NCBI RefSeq assembly: GCF_016526145.1
Contig: NZ_JADDUE010000019.1
Coordinates: 1 to 56,274 of the forward strand
Direction of reading: 5' to 3'
DNA length: 56,274 nucleotides
Source of the DNA: Saccharopolyspora galaxeae
GTDB lineage: Bacteria; Actinomycetota; Actinomycetes; Mycobacteriales; Pseudonocardiaceae
Shown here: positions 23,673 to 31,681 of the stretch, piece after piece
Numbering within the stretch: position 1 is the first letter of the stretch
How the letters are laid out: every line of letters begins with the position of its first letter
Translations under genes and position numbers: made by a program
Notes under the pieces: model-generated
The model's database searches: none
Told to the model about the DNA's origin: nothing
What the model saw: the letters and a program-made list of their open reading frames with translations, nothing else

Positions 23673-23910
23673 CGTGGCCACCACCGACACCGCCGAGGGA
23701 ACCGTGCTGCTCGACGAGCGCACCGGCCGGTCCTTCCAGCTCAACCGAACCGGCACGCACGTGCTGCGGGGTCTGCTGCTGGGGCAGGACACCGAACACA
23801 TCGCCCAGGAACTCGCCGAGCGGCACCGGATCCCGCCGCACCGCGCGAAACGAGACGTGGCCACCATCGTGGAACGCCTGCGCAGCGTCACCCTGCTGGA
23901 GTCGGCATGA
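23650..23910 (+). CDS. Lasso RRE protein (B1, PqqD-like)
   Basis: This 86-residue PqqD-like RiPP recognition element binds the leader peptide and delivers it to the peptidase. It shows the winged-helix pattern: RPDVATTDTAEGTVLLDERT strands, then FQLNRTGTHVLRGLLLGQ and IAQELAERHRIPPHRAKRDV helices. ATG 23650 lies inside the end of the cyclase gene, and its TGA overlaps the ATG of the next gene (ATGA), so all three enzymes are translationally coupled. The frame is open further upstream, but only within the cyclase gene. Confidence 0.88.
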   Translation: MSLRLRPDVATTDTAEGTVLLDERTGRSFQLNRTGTHVLRGLLLGQDTEHIAQELAERHRIPPHRAKRDVATIVERLRSVTLLESA

Positions 23911-24317
23911 GCCTGCCCGTCACCCTGCCCGTCCGGGAGAACCTGCCGCTGCGCCAACGCGCTTCGGCCTTGCTGGCCGTCGGGCTGGCGCGGTTACTCG
24001 TGCTGCTGCGACCCGCGCGACAGCTCAAGCTGCTGCGCTTCGCCCGCCGCCGGGCCGTGCCCGCGAGTGCCACGCAGGCGCTGGCGGCCAGGCGCGACGT
24101 CCTCGCGGTGAGTCCGCGCAGCGCCGACTGCCCGCTGCGGCGGTCCATCGCCACGGCGCTGCTGTGCCGCGCGCGCGGAGTGTGGCCCACCTGGTGCACG
24201 GGCGTGCGCACCGCGCCGTTCGCGGCGCACGCCTGGATCGAGGTCGACGGCCACCCCGTCGGCGAACCGCACGCGTCGGCGCATTACCGCCGCCTGCAAA
24301 GCATCCCGCCGCGCTGA
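23907..24317 (+). CDS. Lasso leader peptidase (B2, transglutaminase-like)
   Basis: This 136-residue protein should remove the leader from the precursor. The transglutaminase-like Cys protease core has C75 (SADCPLRRSIATALL) and H108 (AAHAWIEVDGHPVGEP), with an acidic partner D114 or E120. A hydrophobic helix around 20-35 may put it on the membrane, as is common for B2. The ATGA overlap couples it to B1. No D-type ABC exporter gene follows; purE begins on the other strand 19 bp later. Confidence 0.88.
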   Translation: MSLPVTLPVRENLPLRQRASALLAVGLARLLVLLRPARQLKLLRFARRRAVPASATQALAARRDVLAVSPRSADCPLRRSIATALLCRARGVWPTWCTGVRTAPFAAHAWIEVDGHPVGEPHASAHYRRLQSIPPR

Positions 24318-24336
24318 GCGCTCAGCGCCTCGCGGT

Positions 24337-24852
24337 TCACTGCTCGGTGGCGCGGCTCTGCAGGGCGGCGTGCTTGTCGTGGACCATCGATTCCAAGTCG
24401 GACTGGAACCGGGCCATCGCGGTCCGCAAGCGCGTGCCGAGCTCCCCGGAATCCGCGGCGAGCGTGCGGACCGCGAGCAGCCCCGCATTGCGCGCACCGC
24501 CGACCGAGACCGTCGCGACCGGCACGCCCGCGGGCATCTGCACGATCGACAGCAGCGAGTCCATCCCGTCCAGGTGCTTCAACGGCACCGGCACGCCGAT
24601 CACCGGCAGCACCGTCGCCGCGGCCACCATGCCCGGCAGGTGCGCCGCTCCCCCGGCCCCGGCGATGATCGCCCGCAGGCCGCGGTCGGCCGCTTCGCGG
24701 GCGTAGTCCAGCATCCGCTGCGGGGTGCGGTGCGCGGAGTACACGCCGACCTCGTAGGGCACGTCGAACTCGCTGAGCGCTTCCCCGGCGGCCTGCAGCA
24801 CCGGCCAGTCCGAGTCGCTGCCCATGATCACGCCGACCAGCGGCTGCACCAT
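24337..24852 (-). CDS. purE: N5-carboxyaminoimidazole ribonucleotide mutase
   Basis: PurE isomerises N5-CAIR to CAIR in purine synthesis, after PurK. The 171-residue class I protein has [48 protein letters not shown] and [29 protein letters not shown] 24852 has GGAAGGG about 6 nt upstream; the longer frame to 24909 would run into a palindromic repeat. It lies downstream of purK on the same strand, separated by 109 bp that contain copy D of the 43-bp palindrome, which may change the purK:purE ratio. Confidence 0.96.
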   Translation of the reverse strand: MVQPLVGVIMGSDSDWPVLQAAGEALSEFDVPYEVGVYSAHRTPQRMLDYAREAADRGLRAIIAGAGGAAHLPGMVAAATVLPVIGVPVPLKHLDGMDSLLSIVQMPAGVPVATVSVGGARNAGLLAVRTLAADSGELGTRLRTAMARFQSDLESMVHDKHAALQSRATEQ

Positions 24853-24889
24853 CCCGATCCCTTCCACACGCACACCAACGACGTCGAGT

Positions 24890-24932
24890 GAACGGACTGT
24901 TCGCCCCAATAGATTGGTCGAACGGTCCGTTC
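24890..24932. repeat. 43-bp intergenic palindrome, copy D
   Basis: It begins GAACGGACTGTTCGCCCC, has the centre CCAATAGATTGG and ends CGAACGGTCCGTTC. The outer 14 bases of the two arms pair with one mismatch. It lies between purK and purE and is the only clear single copy inside an apparent operon. Confidence 0.85.
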
Positions 24933-24961
24933 GCTCAAAACCTTCCGCCCGGCAGGGCCGC

Positions 24962-26146
24962 TCAGTGCACGAGGTGGCCGTCGGCCCATTCCCCGTGCGA
25001 CAGGAAGTGCGCGGCCAGGTCGGCCTCGCGGCGCACCGCGCTCATGTCCTCGCCGAGCACGTTCACGTGCCCGATCTTGCGCCCTGGGCGCTCGGCCTTG
25101 CCGTAGAGGTGCACCTTCGCGTGCGGGAATCGCGCGAACAGGTGGTGCATCCGCTCGTCGACGCCCATCTTCGGTTCGGTGGGTGCGCCCAGCACGTTCG
25201 CCATGACCACGGCGGGCGCGGTCAGGCCCGTGCTGCCCAGCGGGTAGTCCAGCACCGCCCGCACGTGCTGCTCGAACTGCGAAGTGAGCGCGCCCTCCAT
25301 GCTCCAGTGGCCCGAGTTGTGCGGCCGCATCGCCAGCTCGTTGATCACCAGGCCGTCGGCGGTCTCGAACAGCTCCACCGCCAGCACGCCGACCACGCCG
25401 AGCTCTTCGGCGATCTGCAGCGCCATGTTCTGCGCCTGCTCGCGCAGCTGCTCCGAGGCGTCCGGGGCGGGCGCGAGGACCTGCACGCAGATCCCCTCCG
25501 ACTGCACCGTCTCGACCAGCGGCCACGCGGCGCCTTGTCCGAACGGGGAACGCGCGACCAGCGCGGCGAGCTCGCGGCGCAGCGGAACCCGCTGCTCGGC
25601 CAGCAGCACGGCGCCGGCTTCGAGCAGCTCGGTGACGGTGCGCTGCGCGCTCTCCGGCGTGTTCAGCGTCCACACGCCGCGGCCGTCGTAGCCGCCGCGA
25701 GCGGTCTTGAGCACGCAGGGCCAGCCGTGCTCGGCGCCGAACTCCAACGCGTCGGAGACCGAGCGGATCTCCGCGAACGGCGGCACCGGCAGGCCCATCT
25801 CCGCGAGCTTGCGGCGCATCACCAGCTTGTCCTGCGCGTGCAGCAGCGCGTCCGGGCCGGGGTGCACGGCGGCACCCGCGGCGACCAGCTCCCGCAGGTG
25901 CTCCCCGGGCACGTGCTCGTGGTCGAACGTGACGGCGTCGCAGCCTTGCGCGAACGCGCGCAGCGCGGCCAGGTCGGTGTGGGGACCGATCTGGACGTCC
26001 GGCGCGACCAGCGCCGCCGGGTCGTCCGGGGCGGCGGCCAGCACCTTCAACGACTGCCCCAGGGCGATCGCGGCCTGGTGCGTCATCCGCGCGAGCTGTC
26101 CGCCACCGACCATGCCGACGACGGGAGTACGAGTGCGGTGGTCCAC
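24962..26146 (-). CDS. purK: N5-carboxyaminoimidazole ribonucleotide synthase
   Basis: PurK uses ATP and bicarbonate to carboxylate AIR to N5-CAIR. The 394-residue ATP-grasp protein has [13 protein letters not shown] at the N-terminus, [28 protein letters not shown] (ATP lid) and [16 protein letters not shown] (metal site). GTG 26146 is chosen because the longer frame to 26173 adds an unlikely tail and a -10-like TAAGCT (minus strand of 26155-26160) lies 8 nt before it with no Shine-Dalgarno, so the mRNA may be leaderless. purK-purE form the conserved pair of this actinobacterial block. Confidence 0.95.
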   Translation of the reverse strand: MDHRTRTPVVGMVGGGQLARMTHQAAIALGQSLKVLAAAPDDPAALVAPDVQIGPHTDLAALRAFAQGCDAVTFDHEHVPGEHLRELVAAGAAVHPGPDALLHAQDKLVMRRKLAEMGLPVPPFAEIRSVSDALEFGAEHGWPCVLKTARGGYDGRGVWTLNTPESAQRTVTELLEAGAVLLAEQRVPLRRELAALVARSPFGQGAAWPLVETVQSEGICVQVLAPAPDASEQLREQAQNMALQIAEELGVVGVLAVELFETADGLVINELAMRPHNSGHWSMEGALTSQFEQHVRAVLDYPLGSTGLTAPAVVMANVLGAPTEPKMGVDERMHHLFARFPHAKVHLYGKAERPGRKIGHVNVLGEDMSAVRREADLAAHFLSHGEWADGHLVH

Positions 26147-26245
26147 GGCTACGCAGCTTAAAGACGCCCGCACTGATCATCTCGATGGGGACCGCCGAAT
26201 GGCGACGTGCGGCACTTTCGCAGCGGCCGAGCGGCTTGCTCGAAC

Positions 26246-27046
26246 TCAGTCCAGCGTGCCGAGCATCGCGCAGGCCGTGGCGTGGTCCTCCGGCAGTGGC
26301 TCCTCCTGCACCCGCACCGGCCCGACCGGCCGCAGCGCCGGATCGGCCGCGATCCGCTGTGCGGCCTGCAGCCGAACCTGCTCGCAGCGCTCGGAGAACC
26401 GCTCGTCCCGCGGCGCCAGCACCGCAGCCGTGCTCGTGCGCAGCAACGACACCGTCTCACCGGAGTCGAACACCTCCCGCAGCACGTCGGCGGCGAGCAC
26501 CATGGCCATCATCAGCGGATAGCGGCCCGAAGCCCGCGGCATCTGCACGGACACGCTGATCAGCACGTGGTCGGCGTCCGGGGACCGCCCGGCGGCGCGC
26601 GCTCCCCGGTACACCTCGTGCAGCCGGGTCCGCAGGTAGGACGCGGTGGTCAGGCCGGTCAGCGGGTCCTGCACCTCGCGGTCCACGGTGTGCTCGGCCT
26701 GCACATCGGCCCAGCCCAGCGCGACCGGCCGCAGCATCGCTGCGGGCACCGCGTCCGGATCGGCCGAGACCAGCCCGTCCTGGTGCGAGCCCGTGCTCAC
26801 CGCGTGCAGCGCGGCGACGTCCTGCAACGCCTCGGCGAGCCCGACACCGGATTCCGCGCGGCCCGCGCCGAGTTCGCCCAGCGGCTCCGCCAGCTCCGCG
26901 CCGGTCGCCACCGCGCGGCACACCTCGCGCACCGCCCGGATGCCCCAGTCGCTCGGGAAGGGCCATCCCGCGGCGAGGCTCGCGGTGCGCCAGCGCGCCC
27001 GCAGCGCCCGCTCGCCGCCTGCAGCGCTCCGGATCCGTTCAGTCAT
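26246..27046 (-). CDS. Degenerate GGDEF-like protein
   Basis: This 266-residue protein contains DPLTGLTTASYLRTRLHEVY (127-146), the usual entry helix of a diguanylate cyclase GGDEF domain, and later MMAMVLAADVLREVFDSGE and VSLLRTSTAAVLAPRDE at the matching places. The GG[DE]EF active-site loop itself is absent, so cyclic-di-GMP synthesis is unlikely; a sensor or scaffold role is possible. The N-terminal 120 residues are helical with no recognised domain and no membrane segment. ATG 27046 is the first start with local codon bias. It is divergent from the sigma-factor fusion gene, with 272 bp between them. Confidence 0.6.
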   Translation of the reverse strand: MTERIRSAAGGERALRARWRTASLAAGWPFPSDWGIRAVREVCRAVATGAELAEPLGELGAGRAESGVGLAEALQDVAALHAVSTGSHQDGLVSADPDAVPAAMLRPVALGWADVQAEHTVDREVQDPLTGLTTASYLRTRLHEVYRGARAAGRSPDADHVLISVSVQMPRASGRYPLMMAMVLAADVLREVFDSGETVSLLRTSTAAVLAPRDERFSERCEQVRLQAAQRIAADPALRPVGPVRVQEEPLPEDHATACAMLGTLD

Positions 27047-27318
27047 CTCCGACCCCCTTCGGCAACTGGGACGACCTGCGGGTTCCGGTATGACGCAAGA
27101 CTGCCTGCGGCGCCTGCGGAGGAGTCGATCACAATGGTGGGCGGTCGGTTCGCACCGCGTTGGCGGATCGACCTCCGGCACCGCGAATGGTTCGATTGGG
27201 CGGTTCTTGCGCTGATCGGCGGTGCCGGTGCGCGGCCGTTCGCCGCAGCGCCGACCGGCGTCTCGCCGAAGGGGCGCCGCGGCGGATCGAGACAGCGGAC
27301 CACGAAGGAAGGTGCGGC

Positions 27319-29739
27319 GTGGCCACAGCCCCGGCAGAAGCGCAGGACCCCAGCGACGGGGAACTGATCGAAGCCGTCCGGCACGGTTCCACCGAGGCGT
27401 ACGGAACGCTGTACGAACGGCACGTGGCCGCCGCGCACAACATGGCCCGGCAGGTCGCCCGCTCCGGATCGGAGGCCGACGACCTGGTCTCGGAGGCGTT
27501 CGCGAAGGTGCTCGACGCGCTGCGCGGCGGGCACGGCCCGAGCACCGCGTTCCGCGCCTACCTGCTGACCTCGCTGCGGCACGTGGCCTACGACCGCACC
27601 CGCCGGGAACGCAAGCTGCAGCTGGCCGACGACGTCGCGGAGGTCTCCGGGGCGGATCTGAGCGTGCCGTTCAACGACACCGCCGTGGCCGGGCTGGAGC
27701 GTTCGCTGGCCGCGCGGGCGTTCACGCAGCTGCCGGAGCGGTGGCAGACCGTGCTCTGGCACATCGAGATCGAAGGGCAGACCCCCGCGCAGGTCGGGCC
27801 GATCCTGGGACTCACGCCGAACGGCGTCTCGGCGCTTGCCTACCGCGCCCGGGAAGGGCTGCGGCAGGCGTACCTGCAGGTGCACCTGAGTTCGCTGGAT
27901 CCCGAGCAGCCGGGCCTGCAAGCCTGCCGCGCGGCGGTCGGCAGGCTCGGCGCGTGGACCAGGGGCGGGCTGTCCCGGCGGGAAACCGCGCAGGTCGATC
28001 ACCACTTGGACGACTGCGACCGCTGCCGCGCGCTCGCGGCCGAGCTGGCCGAGGTCAACGGCGGGCTGCGCGCCGTGGTGGCGCCGCTGGTGCTGGGCGC
28101 CGGTGCGGCCGCCTACCTGGCGGCGGCACCGGCCGCGGGATCGGTCTCGGCTGCCGGGGCCGGTGCGGCGGGTGCGGCTAACGCGGCGAGTTCGGTGCCG
28201 CGGCAGGCGATCTCCAGCGGGGCCGCCGCGACCGCGCTGGTGCTGACCGTGCTGCTGGCGCTGACCTCCGGGACTGCCTCGCTGGGGCCGGTCGCTTCCG
28301 ACCCGCCCGCTCCGCAGGCGGTGCTGCCGCAGCCACCGGCGCCGAAACCCGCGCCACCGCAGCCGCAACGGGCTCCGCAGCCGCAGCCGGAGGCACCGGC
28401 GCCGCCCCCGGCGATCCCGGATCTGCACGCGACGGGGCCCGCGCAGCCGTTGGAGCTGGTGCCCGGCGGGCCCGCGGTCGAGCTGCCGATCACCGTGACC
28501 AACCGCGGTCAGATGACTTCCGAGCCGGTCACCGCGACGCTCTCGTTGCCGCCCGGAGTGAGCGCCGAGGTTCCGGGGGCGACCACGCAGGCCAGCGGCC
28601 CGGCAGGCACCGCTCCGGCGAGCAGCACCGCCCCCGCCAGCACTACGCCCGCCAGCACTACGCCTGCGAGCGCTGCGCCGGCCGGCACCGCTGCGTCCAG
28701 CGCGGGTCCGCGAAGCACTGCTCCAGCCGGCTCCGGCTCGGCAGGCATTGCCACCGCACGCGCCGCTCCAGCAAGCACCGGACCCGCGAGCACCACTCCG
28801 GCGAGCGCCCGCTCCGCCGCACCGGCCGGCGAGCCGCAGGTTCGTTGCCAGGCGTACGAGGGCGGCGTGCGGTGCACTTCGGATCGCGGTGTGCCGCCGG
28901 GTGGCCACCTCACCTTCCGCCTGCGCGTGCAGGCGGCGCCGAACGCTTCGGAAGGCGAGATCCGCGCGCAGATCACCTCCGGCGCCACGATCGACCTGCA
29001 GCTCTCCGCGATCCGGGTCCGGCTGGCCCCCGCCGACGGCGTGGACGTGCGGGTCTCCCGCGCGGCGTTCGACGAGGGCCTGTCCGAGCAGGTCGACGAT
29101 CATCCGCCGGTGCACCTCGAACTGGACGTGCGCAACACCGGCCGCACGGCCGGTCGTGCCGAAGCGATGGCTCGGCTGCCGGAAGGCACCCGCGCGATCG
29201 GGATTCCGCCGGAGTGCGAGGTGCACCCGTCCGAGCGGCAGCTGCGGTGCGCCAAGGACTTGCGGCCCGGCGAGTCCTTCGAGGGCGACCTGTGGCTGCT
29301 GACGTTCCAGGACGCGCCCGTGGCGGACGCCGAGCGGCAGGTCACCATTCCCGCTCAGGCCACGCTCGGGCAGGCGAGCGACAGCGACTCGCTGACCTTG
29401 CGGTTGCGGTATCCGGGAGTGCCACCGAAGCCGTGCCCGGGCATTCCGGAGTTCCCCGGACAGGGCTGGTGGCACTGCTGGTGGCCCGAGCCGCCCGAGT
29501 CCCCAGAACCTCCGGAACCGCCCGAGCCACCGGAGCCGCCACAGCCTCCGGAACCGCCCCGGCCGCCGGAATCACCGCAGCACCCGGAACCGCCCGAACC
29601 ACCGGAACTGCCGGACCTGCTGCAACCGCCGGACGACCCGCCGCAGCAGGAAACCTCGCGGCCGGAACACGACGAGCCGGACGCGCCGTCCGGAACCCGG
29701 CCGTGGCCCTGGCCGCTGCGGGACCTGTCCGGGCGGTGA
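27319..29739 (+). CDS. ECF sigma factor fused to zinc finger, membrane helix and extracellular domain
   Basis: This is an 806-residue single polypeptide. Residues 14-190 are a sigma-70 family factor (region 2 GSEADDLVSEAFAKVLDAL, region 4 LPERWQTVLWHIEIEGQ and LGLTPNGVSALAYRAREGL). Residues 215-240 hold an anti-sigma zinc-finger motif, H229-x3-C233-x2-C236. A hydrophobic region follows, with the clearest membrane helix at 301-322, then a Pro/Gln linker. A CARDB/Ig-like extracellular domain (about 375-570) is split by about 85 residues of Ala/Thr/Pro/Ser repeats (420-505). A second beta domain and a PEPPEPPEPP-type tail end the protein. GTG 27319 has GGAAGG 6 nt upstream. Release of the sigma part would need proteolysis. 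Similar fused ECF groups are known. Confidence 0.85.
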   Translation: MATAPAEAQDPSDGELIEAVRHGSTEAYGTLYERHVAAAHNMARQVARSGSEADDLVSEAFAKVLDALRGGHGPSTAFRAYLLTSLRHVAYDRTRRERKLQLADDVAEVSGADLSVPFNDTAVAGLERSLAARAFTQLPERWQTVLWHIEIEGQTPAQVGPILGLTPNGVSALAYRAREGLRQAYLQVHLSSLDPEQPGLQACRAAVGRLGAWTRGGLSRRETAQVDHHLDDCDRCRALAAELAEVNGGLRAVVAPLVLGAGAAAYLAAAPAAGSVSAAGAGAAGAANAASSVPRQAISSGAAATALVLTVLLALTSGTASLGPVASDPPAPQAVLPQPPAPKPAPPQPQRAPQPQPEAPAPPPAIPDLHATGPAQPLELVPGGPAVELPITVTNRGQMTSEPVTATLSLPPGVSAEVPGATTQASGPAGTAPASSTAPASTTPASTTPASAAPAGTAASSAGPRSTAPAGSGSAGIATARAAPASTGPASTTPASARSAAPAGEPQVRCQAYEGGVRCTSDRGVPPGGHLTFRLRVQAAPNASEGEIRAQITSGATIDLQLSAIRVRLAPADGVDVRVSRAAFDEGLSEQVDDHPPVHLELDVRNTGRTAGRAEAMARLPEGTRAIGIPPECEVHPSERQLRCAKDLRPGESFEGDLWLLTFQDAPVADAERQVTIPAQATLGQASDSDSLTLRLRYPGVPPKPCPGIPEFPGQGWWHCWWPEPPESPEPPEPPEPPEPPQPPEPPRPPESPQHPEPPEPPELPDLLQPPDDPPQQETSRPEHDEPDAPSGTRPWPWPLRDLSGR

Positions 29740-29807
29740 CTCACTGCCGCGTGCGGCGGTGACTCACTGCCGCGTGCGGCGGTGACTCACTGCCGCGCAC
29801 GCGGCGG
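29736..29807 (+). repeat. Three tandem 23-bp hairpin units
   Basis: The unit GTGACTCACTGCCGCGTGCGGCG occurs at 29736-29758 and 29759-29781, and again from 29782 in changed form (centre CCGCGCACGCGG). Each holds a small GC-rich hairpin such as GCCGC-GT-GCGGC. The first unit overlaps the stop of the sigma fusion gene, so the array may terminate its mRNA. Confidence 0.8.
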
Positions 29808-29863
29808 TCCGCGCCGACGACCGGCCACCGGAAGCGCGCCGACCGCCACGTAAAATTGCCGCC

Positions 29864-30364
29864 GTGTCCGTCGTCGATTCGGTGCTCACCCGCATCCCGC
29901 AGCCGTACCGAAACGTGGCGATCCGGCACCGCGAACTGCTCAAGTTCGCGGTCGTCGGTGCGATCACGTTCTTCGTCGACACCGCGATCTTCTACGGGCT
30001 GAAGCTGACGATCCTGGTGCCGAAACCGGTCACCGCGAAAGTGATCGCCGTGCTGGTGGCCACGATCGCCTCCTACGTGCTCAACCGGGAATGGTCGTTC
30101 CGCACCAGGGGCGGGCGCGAACGCCACCACGAGGCGGCGCTGTACTTCCTGTTCAGCGGTATCGGGGTCGCGCTGTACGCCGCGCCGCTGTGGTTCTCGC
30201 GGTACGCGCTGCACCTGCAGGAGCCCTACACCAGCAGGTTCGTCGAGGAGATCGCGGACTTCACCGCCGCGCAGATCGTCGGATTGCTGCTGGGCATGGC
30301 ATTCCGGTGGTGGGCGTTCCGGCGCTGGGTGTTCCCTTCCGGCGATTCCGAACAAGACGAATAG
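29864..30364 (+). CDS. GtrA family membrane protein
   Basis: This 166-residue protein has four membrane helices with the GtrA pattern: LLKFAVVGAITFFVDTAIFY, AKVIAVLVATIASYVLNREW, YFLFSGIGVALYAAPLWFS and IVGLLLGMAFRWWAFRRWVF. GtrA proteins are thought to move polyprenyl-linked sugars across the membrane for cell-surface glycans. It occupies the place of Rv3277 in the mycobacterial block. GTG 29864 has no Shine-Dalgarno but a clear -10, TAAAAT (29851-29856), 7 nt upstream, so the mRNA is probably leaderless. Confidence 0.88.
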   Translation: MSVVDSVLTRIPQPYRNVAIRHRELLKFAVVGAITFFVDTAIFYGLKLTILVPKPVTAKVIAVLVATIASYVLNREWSFRTRGGRERHHEAALYFLFSGIGVALYAAPLWFSRYALHLQEPYTSRFVEEIADFTAAQIVGLLLGMAFRWWAFRRWVFPSGDSEQDE

Positions 30365-30404
30365 CTCGCCGCGATTCGTCTCGGCCGCACGAAACCGGGT
30401 GGCC

Positions 30405-31679
30405 TCAGCGCGGCGTCGACTCGATCTTCCAGGGAACGCCGAGCACGTCATCGGCACGTGCCACCGGCAGGTAGATCTCGAACAGCGCGGGCCGGGCCTT
30501 GCTGAGTTCGAGCCGCCCGCCGTCCGCCTCGATCAACGCCCGCGCCAGCGCCAGCCCGACACCGGTCGAGCCGCCCGCGGAGAACCCGCGATCGAACACG
30601 TACGGCACCAGCTGGTCCGGAACGCCCGGCCCGGCGTCGCCGACCTCCACGACGACCGTCCCGCCGCCCTCGCGGGCAGCCAGCGTCACCGCTCCCTTGC
30701 CGTGCCGCAGGGCGTTGTCCAGCAGCACCCCGATGGCTTCGCGCAACCGGGCGGGCGTCGCCCTGGCCAGCAGCCCCTCCGGCACCCGTTGCCGCAGCGT
30801 CCGGCTCTGCGCGCGCAGCAGGTCCCGCCACTCCGTCGCCGCCTCCGCCAGCAACGCCGAGACGTCCAGCGGCTCCGCGTCCCGCGCCCTGGCCGCGGTG
30901 GCGGCGGCGAGCAGGTCGTCGAGCACGCTGGAGAGCCGCTCGGCCTGCTCCAGCGCGGCGGTGGCCTCCTCCGAGACCTCCTGGTCCGGCACTTCGGCCA
31001 GCGCTTCCAGACGCAGCTGCAAGGCGGTGAGCCTGCTGCGCAACTGGTGCGACACGTCGCCGACGAGTTCCCGCTCCCGCTGCACCAGGTGCGACAACGC
31101 CGCGCCGGAAGCGTCCAGCGCGTCGGCCACCCGGTCCAGCTCGGGCACCTCGTGCCGCTTCGGGTCGGCCCGGAAGTCGCCCGCGCCGAGCCGCGCGGCC
31201 CGCGCCGCGACGTGCCGCAGCGGGTCGGCGAGCCGCCGCGCGGTCAGCCCGGCGACCACCATCCCGGTACCCGCCGAGATCACCACCAGCAGCAGCACCA
31301 GCCCTGCGACCTGGAACTGCTGCGTGCGCACCGGCGCGCTCGGAGCCGACAGCGTGACGGTGCCGCTCTGCACCATCGGCACCCTCTCGGTCAGCGGCGA
31401 GGGCCCCGGGTCGGAGCCGTACACGTAGTCCTGCTGCTTGGTGCGCACCACCAGCTGCGCCCCGCGCGGCACCGCCAGCAGCACCGACTCGACGTCGATC
31501 GGCCGGTGCGAAGCGACCTGCTCGTCCAGCGAGGTCGCGATCTGCTGCGAGCGGGTGGACAGATCGGCCCGGGTGAAGTCCTCGACCAGCTTCAGCGCGG
31601 TCACGCCCAGCGGCAGCCCGAGCACCACGGCCGTGACCGCCACCGCCAGCAACGTCGCCGCCAGGATCCGCCTGCGCAT
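30405..31679 (-). CDS. Two-component sensor histidine kinase
   Basis: This 424-residue kinase has a membrane helix at about 7-29, an extracytoplasmic segment of about 90 residues, a second helix (about 123-146), a HAMP region, the dimerisation domain with phospho-acceptor H211 (DVSHQLRSRLTAL), and a HATPase with LLDNALRHG (N box), GDAGPGVPD (G1) and GSTGVGLALARAL (G2). It should phosphorylate the regulator encoded just upstream in the same operon, two bases away. The signal is unknown; no lipoprotein or sensor gene is next to it. Confidence 0.93.
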   Translation of the reverse strand: MRRRILAATLLAVAVTAVVLGLPLGVTALKLVEDFTRADLSTRSQQIATSLDEQVASHRPIDVESVLLAVPRGAQLVVRTKQQDYVYGSDPGPSPLTERVPMVQSGTVTLSAPSAPVRTQQFQVAGLVLLLVVISAGTGMVVAGLTARRLADPLRHVAARAARLGAGDFRADPKRHEVPELDRVADALDASGAALSHLVQRERELVGDVSHQLRSRLTALQLRLEALAEVPDQEVSEEATAALEQAERLSSVLDDLLAAATAARARDAEPLDVSALLAEAATEWRDLLRAQSRTLRQRVPEGLLARATPARLREAIGVLLDNALRHGKGAVTLAAREGGGTVVVEVGDAGPGVPDQLVPYVFDRGFSAGGSTGVGLALARALIEADGGRLELSKARPALFEIYLPVARADDVLGVPWKIESTPR

Positions 31680-31681
31680 GG

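Noticed and set aside
21540-23957. An 805-codon minus-strand open frame opposite the lasso cyclase
   Set aside because: No family motifs; the plus strand shows asparagine-synthetase motifs and overlaps with the B1 gene.
23907-24317. Loss of the catalytic acid in the lasso peptidase (PVGEP instead of PVND)
   Set aside because: PVGEP is common in actinobacterial B2 proteins as far as I recall, so Glu is probably a normal variant.
26246-27046. Active diguanylate cyclase
   Set aside because: The GGDEF loop is absent although the domain entry helix is kept.
29736-29807. CRISPR-like array
   Set aside because: Units are directly adjacent with no spacers and only three copies.
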